A stretch of DNA of 64,000 nucleotides from assembly GCA_020636895.1 (NCBI GenBank), contig JACJWZ010000001.1:434001-498000 (forward strand), written 5' to 3'. The position numbers and the translations under genes were made by a program. Numbering within the stretch: position 1 is the stretch's first letter; every line of letters begins with the position of its first letter. Shown in pieces: positions 58,171 to 64,000 of this stretch. This stretch comes from Thermoleophilales bacterium. Its GTDB lineage: Bacteria > Actinomycetota > Thermoleophilia > Solirubrobacterales > 70-9. The notes below the pieces were generated by a model that did not search any database, was not told the origin of the DNA, and saw only the letters and a list, made by a program, of their open reading frames with translations.

Positions 58171-61100
58171 ATGCTTCGACGTGGGATCGGTGTCGGCTCC
58201 TCAATAGCGGGGCGCACGCTCGAGGCCGAGATCGGCCGCGGCGGCATGGGGATCGTCTACAAGGCCCGCAACGAACGCCTCGACCGGACCGAGGCGGTCA
58301 AGGTCATCACCGATGACCTGGCGCGCGACAAGAGCTTCCGGGAGCGGTTCCTGCGCGAGGCGATGATCTCGGTCGCCGTCGAGCACCCCCACGTGATCCC
58401 GGTCTACGACGCCGACGAGGGTTCCGGCGGGCACCTCTTCATCGCCATGCGCTACGTCGAGGACGGCAACAACATGGCGCGGATGATCAGCCAGCGCGGG
58501 CAGCTCGACCCGCGGCTCGCCGCGAACCTGATCTCGGCGATCGCATCGGCACTCGATGCCGCCCACGCGCGCGATCTCGTGCACCGCGACGTCAAGCCCA
58601 CGAACGTGCTGATCGTCGGCGACCGCGCGCCGCACGCCTACCTGACCGACTTCGGCCTCTCCAAGCGGCTCTCCTCGCACACCGGCCTGAGCGGCACCGG
58701 CTCGATAATCGGCACCGTCGACTACATGTCGCCGGAGCAGGCGCAGGGGCTCGAGGTGGACCTCCGCACCGACGTCTACGCCCTCGGCGTCGCCCTCTTC
58801 GAGGCGCTGACGGGGACGGTTCCCTACCCCTACGAGACCAGCGCGTCGCGCCTGCTGGCGAAGATCCAGGAGCCGCCGCCGATGGTGACCCAGGTCGCGA
58901 CCGGGATCCCATCCGAGTTCGACGCGGTGATCGCGAAGGCGCTGGCCCGCGATCCGAACGAGCGCTTCGCTTCTGCCGGCGAGCTCGGGCGCGCAGCGCA
59001 GGCGGCCGCCGGGCGGCCCTCGGAGATCTCGACGAAGAAGGAGATCGGGATCGGCTCGGTAGTCGCCGACTGCCTGATCGAGTCGGTCGCCGGAGAGGGC
59101 GGCATGGCCATCGTCTACAAGGCCGTACAGCAGAACCTCGGGCGCACGGTCGCCCTGAAGGTGATGTCGTCGGGTCTCGCGGACCAGAGCGAGTTCCGGG
59201 TCCGTTTCGAGCGCGAGTGGAAGGTCGCCGCAGCGCTCGATCACCCGAGCGTCGTACCGATCCTCTGGGCCGGTGAGGCGCACGGGCGCCTCTTCATCGT
59301 CATGCGCTACGTCGAGGGCGAGACGCTTCGCGAGCGCCTCGCGCACAGCGGCAGGCTCGAACCCGATGTCGCCGTCGAGGTGCTCGAGCAGGTCTGCGCG
59401 GCGGTCGGGGCCGCCCACGAGCGGGGTCTCGTCCACCGCGACATCAAGCCGGGCAACGTGCTCATCGAGGAGGCGACCGGCCGCGTTTTCCTGACGGACT
59501 TCGGCCTCGCCAAGCCGGTCGACGACGACATCACCGACCCGGGCAGCAAGGTGATGGGAACCGTCCGCTACATGGCGCCCGAGCGCCACCACGGCGACGG
59601 CGCGAACGAGGTCCTCGGCGACATCTACGCGCTCGGCTGTGTGCTCTGGGACATGGTCGGCGGCATCGACCGTCCACGGCTCGAGACGATTCCCGATCTG
59701 CCGCCGGCGATGGCGCAGGTCGTGGCGAAGGCGGTCGCCCCCGATCCGCAGCAGCGCTTCGGCTCCGCGGTCGAGCTGGCCCAGGCCGCGCGCGCGGCGC
59801 TCGACGGCCCACTGCCCCCGCCCCCGCCGCCGGGTGCGGCCGCGGTCGAGCCGCAGCCGTCCTCGGTCGTCAAGGTGCAGCGACGGGCGCCGTTCGAGCC
59901 CGCGCCGCTCTCCAGCGGCTTGACCGACCGGATCGAGGCGCTCTGCAAGTCGGTGCTAGCCATGGACCTGGTCGAGGGCGAGGCTCGCGAGCAGCTCGAG
60001 GAGGTCCGGGTGCGACTCGTGGCGCCGCTCGACCTCGCCGTCGTCGGTCGCGCCGACAGCGGCCGCACGCAGCTCATCAACGCCTTGATCGGGCGTCGCC
60101 TGACGCCGCCGGGGCGCGGCTACGGAGATGTCGCCCCGCAGATCTCGTTCGTGTACGGGATCCCCGAAAAGGTGATCGCCACCGGCGCCGACGGCACCGT
60201 GTCCGAGCGCTCGCTGAGCCCCGATGGGACGCTGCCCTCCGAGGTGCTCGACCCGTCATCGCCGCTCGCCTCCCTGCAGGTGCAGCTCCCGGTGGACTCG
60301 CTGCGGACCGTCTCGCTCAGCATCGGCGCCTCGACCGCCGACGTGCCCGACGGGGCCGACGCCTTCCTGCTCGCCGTCGCCGCCGACGCGATCAGCGACG
60401 TGCCGACGCTGCTGCGGGACCTCTCCCAGGGCGCCGGAGGCCGTGGTGCTTCGGCGATCAACGCCGGCATCGTCGTCACCAAGGCGGACCTGACCGGGAC
60501 GGAGGTGATGGAGGCCGGCCTCGACGCCACCGTCGAACGGGCGCTGCAGCCGCTCATCGCCGATGCCGACCGCGTCAACGCCCAGCTCGCCGAGATCGCG
60601 GGAACGGACGTCTCGGTCGCAGAGGACGTCGCCCTGATCGCCGAGCTCGCCCGCAGCTCCGGCGGCACCCGCGCTGACCTGCTCGCCTCCAGCGAGGCGT
60701 TCAAGGCGGGGGCGAGCATGCTCTCCGAGGACGAGGCCGAGCACCTGCTCGGCCGCTACGGGCTCGAGGGCCTGCGGGCCGCGTTCGAGCTCGCCGACTC
60801 GGGACAGCTCACCGGAGTGGGCCTGCGCCGCCGCCTGCGCGAGGTGTCGGGCATGTCGGCGCTGGAGCTCAAGATCGACGGCTTCCATCGCCGCAGCGAC
60901 GCGCTCAAGGCCGGGCGTGCCCTCGAGCGCCTCGACGAGCTCTCCTACCGCTGGCCCGAGCTGGAGATCCTCCGCGACCACGTCGAGGCCGTGCAGCTCG
61001 AGCCCGAGATGCATCTGATCGACCTGATGGAGGCCTACACGCGATGCGTCCTCGAGGGGGTCGACGTCCCCAAGGACCTGCTCGACCGGCTGGAGCACCT

Positions 61101-61308
61101 GATCGTAGGTCGCACCGAGGCCGAGCGCTTTGGGGTGGGTCCCGGTGCGGGTGAGGACGAGATACGCGCCGCCAAGCTCGATGGGTTCCGCGCCTGGAAG
61201 GTCTTCGAGCAGTCGAGCAGCGCCTCGCCGGCGGCGCGCCGGGTGGCGCGCCGGGTGACCCGCTCCTACGAGCACTACGCGCGCGAGGGCGAGTCGGCGA
61301 CGCGCTAG
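58171..61308 (+). CDS. Tandem Ser/Thr kinase fused to IniC-like dynamin-type GTPase
   Basis: A 1045-residue soluble protein. Kinase 1 (~15-280): GRGGMGIVYKA, AVKVI Lys, VHRDVKPTN (~136), DFGLSK (~158), SPEQ. Kinase 2 (~300-550): GEGGMAIVYKA, VALKVM, VHRDIKPGN (~422), DFGLAKP, MAPER. Both keep all catalytic residues. After a polyproline linker, residues ~595-1040 resemble dynamin-like IniC/IniA of mycobacteria. They carry a P-loop-like VGRADSGRTQLINALIG (Lys replaced by Arg), G4-type VVTKADLTG (~767), and the helical LLGRYGLEGLRAAFELAD...LREVSGMSALELKIDGFHRRSDALKAGRALERL. No membrane helix is present. The FHA proteins around it are obvious targets. The kinase-dynamin fusion is unusual. Confidence 0.85.
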   Translation: MLRRGIGVGSSIAGRTLEAEIGRGGMGIVYKARNERLDRTEAVKVITDDLARDKSFRERFLREAMISVAVEHPHVIPVYDADEGSGGHLFIAMRYVEDGNNMARMISQRGQLDPRLAANLISAIASALDAAHARDLVHRDVKPTNVLIVGDRAPHAYLTDFGLSKRLSSHTGLSGTGSIIGTVDYMSPEQAQGLEVDLRTDVYALGVALFEALTGTVPYPYETSASRLLAKIQEPPPMVTQVATGIPSEFDAVIAKALARDPNERFASAGELGRAAQAAAGRPSEISTKKEIGIGSVVADCLIESVAGEGGMAIVYKAVQQNLGRTVALKVMSSGLADQSEFRVRFEREWKVAAALDHPSVVPILWAGEAHGRLFIVMRYVEGETLRERLAHSGRLEPDVAVEVLEQVCAAVGAAHERGLVHRDIKPGNVLIEEATGRVFLTDFGLAKPVDDDITDPGSKVMGTVRYMAPERHHGDGANEVLGDIYALGCVLWDMVGGIDRPRLETIPDLPPAMAQVVAKAVAPDPQQRFGSAVELAQAARAALDGPLPPPPPPGAAAVEPQPSSVVKVQRRAPFEPAPLSSGLTDRIEALCKSVLAMDLVEGEAREQLEEVRVRLVAPLDLAVVGRADSGRTQLINALIGRRLTPPGRGYGDVAPQISFVYGIPEKVIATGADGTVSERSLSPDGTLPSEVLDPSSPLASLQVQLPVDSLRTVSLSIGASTADVPDGADAFLLAVAADAISDVPTLLRDLSQGAGGRGASAINAGIVVTKADLTGTEVMEAGLDATVERALQPLIADADRVNAQLAEIAGTDVSVAEDVALIAELARSSGGTRADLLASSEAFKAGASMLSEDEAEHLLGRYGLEGLRAAFELADSGQLTGVGLRRRLREVSGMSALELKIDGFHRRSDALKAGRALERLDELSYRWPELEILRDHVEAVQLEPEMHLIDLMEAYTRCVLEGVDVPKDLLDRLEHLIVGRTEAERFGVGPGAGEDEIRAAKLDGFRAWKVFEQSSSASPAARRVARRVTRSYEHYAREGESATR

Positions 61309-61727
61309 GTACCCGACGGGGCGTACGCGGCCAGTGCGGTCTTGATCCCCGCCGGGATCTCCGCCTTCTCGCCGGTGTCGCGGCGGACGAACACGTGCCG
61401 CAGATCGCCCTCGGTCGTGATCTCGCCGTCGCGGAGGATCGTGATCGAGGTGACGGTCGAGGTGGTCCCCAGGCGGGAGATCACGGCGCGCATCTCGAAG
61501 ATGTCGTCGAAGCGGAGTGGCGCCCGGTAGCGGACCGACGCCTCGGCGACCACCAGATCCAGCCCGGCATCGGCCATGACGGCGTCGTAGTTGCCCAGGG
61601 CCTCGCGCCAGAGCTCGGTCAGGGCGACGTCGAAGTACTCGAGGTAACGCGAGTTGAAGACGACGCTCTGCGGGTCGCATTCGGCGAAGCGAACCCGCAG
61701 GGAGTGGGAGAGGACGGCGCCGCTCAC
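61305..61727 (-). CDS. 4-hydroxybenzoyl-CoA-type hotdog thioesterase
   Basis: A 140-residue acyl-CoA thioesterase of the 4HBT hotdog fold. The active-site motif is RVRFAECDPQSVVFNSRYLEYFDVALTELWRE, where the Asp of CDPQ aligns with the catalytic Asp of 4HBT/YbgC. GTG 61727 overlaps the stop of the AAA ATPase gene (GTGA) and starts right at the domain; an in-frame ATG 30 bases upstream is less likely. It is convergent with the kinase gene, and its stop overlaps the kinase stop by 4 bases. The acyl substrate is unknown. Confidence 0.88.
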   Translation of the reverse strand: MSGAVLSHSLRVRFAECDPQSVVFNSRYLEYFDVALTELWREALGNYDAVMADAGLDLVVAEASVRYRAPLRFDDIFEMRAVISRLGTTSTVTSITILRDGEITTEGDLRHVFVRRDTGEKAEIPAGIKTALAAYAPSGT

Positions 61728-62845
61728 GGCTGCGCACCTCGGCCTGTGCGGATCCAAGCGGAGAGGAGCGGGTCGACGAGCCGGTAGCCCGTCTTCGTTC
61801 CCGGCTCCGGGTAGATCTCGCCGTCGTCGAGGAGCACGTCGATCGCGTTCTTAGCCGCCCCGCCTCGAGATCCGCCGTGGGCGCGACTTGCCGCGTAGAT
61901 GCCGTCCGTGTTCTCGGCGACCGCGGTGAGCACACGCCGCTGGCCACCGCTGAGCCCGTTCCAGACCGCGCGGAGCTCGTCGCGCACCGTCGTCATCGCC
62001 GCTGCGGTGGCGTCGGTGAACGTCTCCGTCGTAGCCGCTCCACCGGGCTCGGTCCGCTCCCACACGAGATTCGCGAGCAGCATCGTCCGCTGCGGGTGAC
62101 CGCGTGTGAGGTCCAGGAGCGGATCGATGACCTCTCCGACCGCCTTGCCGGTCGCCGCGAACCTGGCGTCGACGTACTCCGCCACGTCGACCGGATCGAG
62201 GGGTGGCAACTCGAGCGGCGCCGCCTGTCCGTAGAAGGCGCGTCGCCGGTCCGCGAAGAGGCGCCTCATCATGCCCACCTTCGAGCCGGCGAATACGTAG
62301 CTGGCCGCGTCGCCGTGGTGCTGGATCTCACTCCGAATTACGGCATCGGCGCGATCCTGAGCCTCGAGCACGTCCTGGAACTCGTCGAAGACGATCAGCG
62401 CTCGCGTGCCGGTCCGCTCGAAGAGGCGCCGCGGGATCGCGATCCGATCGAGGAGGGGTGGCTCGTCCTGGGGGTCGACGCTTACTTCTAGCTCCGCGGG
62501 CAGGGGCTCGCCGCCGACCCGGAAGCTGGGCCGGAGCCGGCGGCGGAGGCCCGAGAACCAGGCCGCGAGGGGTCCCTGCAGCTGAGCGGCGTAAGCCCGT
62601 TCGATCCGCGCGCTGATGTCAGCGAGCGTGAGCACGCCGAAGAAATCCACATAGACGAACGACCAACCTTCCTTTGCGGCCCTCTCGCCGAGCTTCAGGA
62701 GCAGGGATGTCTTGCCGTAACGGCGAGGGGCGACCAGTCTGGACGCGTTGCCCGCAGCGGCCGTGTCCATGAGGCTCGCGACCTCGGCCTCCCTGTCGAT
62801 CATCTCGTCAGGGGGCACTGGGTCGCTGTAGCGAAACGGGTTCAC
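61724..62845 (-). CDS. AAA/archaeal-type ATPase
   Basis: A 373-residue P-loop ATPase of the archaeal ATPase (PF01637-like) STAND-related group. Walker A is APRRYGKTSLLLK (~38-50), Walker B ALIVFDEFQDVLE (~148-160). A sensor-like FAGSKVGMMRRLF and C-terminal winged-helix segment (GGAAKNAIDVLLDDGEIYPEPGTKTGYRLVDPLLSAWI) follow. Starts at GTG 62845. A palindrome and a -10 hexamer lie immediately upstream, giving an almost leaderless transcript. This family is often mobile and of uncertain role. It is coupled to the thioesterase by GTGA overlap, though the two functions seem unrelated. Confidence 0.85.
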   Translation of the reverse strand: MNPFRYSDPVPPDEMIDREAEVASLMDTAAAGNASRLVAPRRYGKTSLLLKLGERAAKEGWSFVYVDFFGVLTLADISARIERAYAAQLQGPLAAWFSGLRRRLRPSFRVGGEPLPAELEVSVDPQDEPPLLDRIAIPRRLFERTGTRALIVFDEFQDVLEAQDRADAVIRSEIQHHGDAASYVFAGSKVGMMRRLFADRRRAFYGQAAPLELPPLDPVDVAEYVDARFAATGKAVGEVIDPLLDLTRGHPQRTMLLANLVWERTEPGGAATTETFTDATAAAMTTVRDELRAVWNGLSGGQRRVLTAVAENTDGIYAASRAHGGSRGGAAKNAIDVLLDDGEIYPEPGTKTGYRLVDPLLSAWIRTGRGAQP

Positions 62846-62855
62846 CGTGCGCGGT

Positions 62856-62877
62856 ATCTTAGAGCAGAACTGCTCTA
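62856..62877 (-). promoter_or_regulatory. Palindromic operator and -10 element of the AAA ATPase gene
   Basis: TAGAGCAG (62860-62867) and CTGCTCTA (62870-62877) form a perfect 8-bp palindrome with a 2-bp centre. It overlaps a TAAGAT -10 hexamer on the minus strand (62861-62856) placed 11 bp before the GTG start. A further TAGAGC lies 7 bp beyond the palindrome on the plus strand. Repression by a dimeric regulator is likely; the regulator is unknown. Confidence 0.6.
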
Positions 62878-62937
62878 TTTAGTAGAGCGGATGCCTCGCG
62901 GGGTGGGCGAGGGTTTCGCGGTCGTGGCCGCCTCGGC

Positions 62938-63987
62938 TCAGAAGCCGTAGGCCTCCTTGAGCTCAGGATCGCTCTCGGCGAGTGCCTCGGCGAGGTCGAC
63001 CATGACCTTGCACTGCTTCCAGGTGGCGTCGTCCTGCATCTTGCCGTCGATCATGTGCACGCCGCGGCCGTCGGGGATGGCCTCGATCACCTTCTTGGCG
63101 AACGCGACCTCCTTCGGATCGGGGGAGAAAACGCGCTTGGCGATGTCGATCTGGACCGGATGCAGCGACCAGGTGCCGACGCAGCCGAGCAGGAACGCCG
63201 CCCGGAACTGCGCCTCGCAGCCCTTGACGTCCTTGATGTCACCGTAAGGCCCGTAGAACGGGAGGATCCCCGCCGACGTGCAGGCGTCGACCATGCGGGC
63301 GATCGAGTAGTGCCAGGGGTCCTGCTGCGCGGTCGCGCGCGGGGCCTCGGGATCGTCCGGGTCGGGGTCGTTGATGACCAGATAGCCGGGATGGCCGCCG
63401 CCGACGCGGGTGGTCTTCATCCGCCTCGATGCCGCGAGATCGGCCGGGCCGAAGCTCATCCCCTGCATGCGCGGGCTGGCGTTCGCGATCTCCTCGACGT
63501 TGGTGACGCCGAGCGCCGTCTCGAGCAGCGCATGGACGAGGATCGGGCGCTTGACCTCCGCCTTCGCCTCGAGCTGGGCGAGCAGGCGATCGATGTAGTG
63601 GATGTCCCAGGGACCCTCGACCTTGGGGACCATGATCACGTCGAGCTTGTCGCCGATCTCGGTGACGAGCGTCGTCAGGTCGTCGAGCACCCACGGGCTC
63701 TCCAGCGAGTTGACCCGGGTCCAGAGCTGCGTGCTGCCGAAGTCGACCTCGTTCGCGACCTTGACCAAGCCCTCGCGCGCGGCGACCTTGTTGTCGACCG
63801 ACACGGCGTCCTCGAGGTTGCCGAGGAGGATGTCGGCCTGCTTGGCCATGTCCGGCACCTTGGCCGCCATCTTCTCGTTGGAGGCGTCGAAGAAGTGGAT
63901 CATCCGCGAGGGCCGGAAGGGCACCTCGGTGGTCGGCTCGGGCGCTCCGATGGCGAGCGGCTTGAAGAAGTCACGGGGGTTTCGCAA
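62938..63987 (-). CDS. HpcH/HpaI aldolase-citrate lyase family CoA-ester lyase
   Basis: A 349-residue TIM-barrel enzyme of the CitE/malyl-CoA lyase group. It starts at TTG 63987, placed by AGGAGA 7 nt upstream. Motifs: [36 protein letters not shown] (acidic metal-binding LEDAV), [28 protein letters not shown] and [16 protein letters not shown] with a catalytic-site Glu. The insertions and length are near those of L-malyl-CoA/beta-methylmalyl-CoA lyases rather than short CitE. The exact CoA ester is uncertain. It is complete within the window, with no partner gene visible. Confidence 0.85.
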   Translation of the reverse strand: MRNPRDFFKPLAIGAPEPTTEVPFRPSRMIHFFDASNEKMAAKVPDMAKQADILLGNLEDAVSVDNKVAAREGLVKVANEVDFGSTQLWTRVNSLESPWVLDDLTTLVTEIGDKLDVIMVPKVEGPWDIHYIDRLLAQLEAKAEVKRPILVHALLETALGVTNVEEIANASPRMQGMSFGPADLAASRRMKTTRVGGGHPGYLVINDPDPDDPEAPRATAQQDPWHYSIARMVDACTSAGILPFYGPYGDIKDVKGCEAQFRAAFLLGCVGTWSLHPVQIDIAKRVFSPDPKEVAFAKKVIEAIPDGRGVHMIDGKMQDDATWKQCKVMVDLAEALAESDPELKEAYGF

Positions 63988-64000
63988 GTTGAGATCTCCT

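Noticed and set aside
58201..59592. A 463-codon minus-strand frame opposite the kinase domains
   Set aside because: Two complete kinase domains on the plus strand explain the openness. The antisense product is Asp/Val/Arg-rich with no recognisable motif.

Overview
The window is uniformly high-GC DNA, densely packed with genes. Many genes start with GTG or TTG, and there are many 4-base ATGA/GTGA stop-start overlaps. The content suggests a member of the Actinobacteriota, most likely the Thermoleophilia (Solirubrobacterales-like): a LexA box of the CGAAC-N4-GTTC type, GTP-dependent PEP carboxykinase, FHA/Ser-Thr kinase signalling, DUF1800-DUF1501 pairs, and secreted proteins with the 'ALFVALGGGAYA' N-terminus followed by lysine-rich 'SKQIKNGSVKGKDL' repeats. 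The taxonomic placement is inference from gene content; no rRNA is present. No prophage, IS element or CRISPR array is visible.

Layout. 0-5 kb: a truncated SDR gene, cytochrome c maturation genes (ccmE of the cysteine type, ccmF, a ccmI-like gene), secG and a short solute-binding lipoprotein. 5-8.7 kb: a sulfate ABC transporter operon (sbp-cysT-cysW-cysA). 8.7-11.6 kb: a CDF metal exporter, then a fluoride-riboswitch operon (crcB-crcB-triple DUF190). 12-18.5 kb: a SRPBCC-like protein, two large secreted proteins and a large acyl-CoA dehydrogenase. 18.5-24 kb: a phytoene desaturase/RetSat-like flavoprotein divergent from padR across a palindromic operator, palindromic intergenic repeats, tRNA-Leu(GAG), lexA with its SOS box, a zinc-ribbon protein, a siderophore-interacting flavoprotein and rnpB. 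24-29.7 kb: glnA, a SnoaL-like protein and DUF1800-DUF1501-cupredoxin. 30-34.2 kb: a DUF255 thioredoxin-like protein and a MarR-dioxygenase-hydrolase locus resembling Bacillus mhq quinone-detoxification genes. 34-42.8 kb: secreted proteins, a GST, a radical SAM protein with an SOS box at its start, an MFS transporter and acyl-CoA ligase pair, and a beta-propeller/Ig secreted protein. 42.8-47.9 kb: sucCD plus an overlapping ferredoxin, and pckG.

48-61.3 kb is the most unusual region. Four minus-strand genes (two membrane-anchored Hsp70-like ATPases lacking a substrate-binding domain, an FHA-HtrA membrane protease and a CBS/DRTGG family II pyrophosphatase) lie head-to-head with two plus-strand genes. 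These are a triple-FHA ABC exporter and a 1045-residue protein with two Ser/Thr kinase domains fused to a dynamin-like GTPase resembling mycobacterial IniC. Kinase, phosphothreonine readers (FHA), ATPase chaperones, protease, exporter and GTPase together look like one phospho-signalling and envelope-stress module. The parts are recognisable families; their joint function is inference.

61.3-64 kb: a thioesterase, an archaeal-type AAA ATPase behind a palindromic operator, and a HpcH/HpaI-type CoA-ester lyase.
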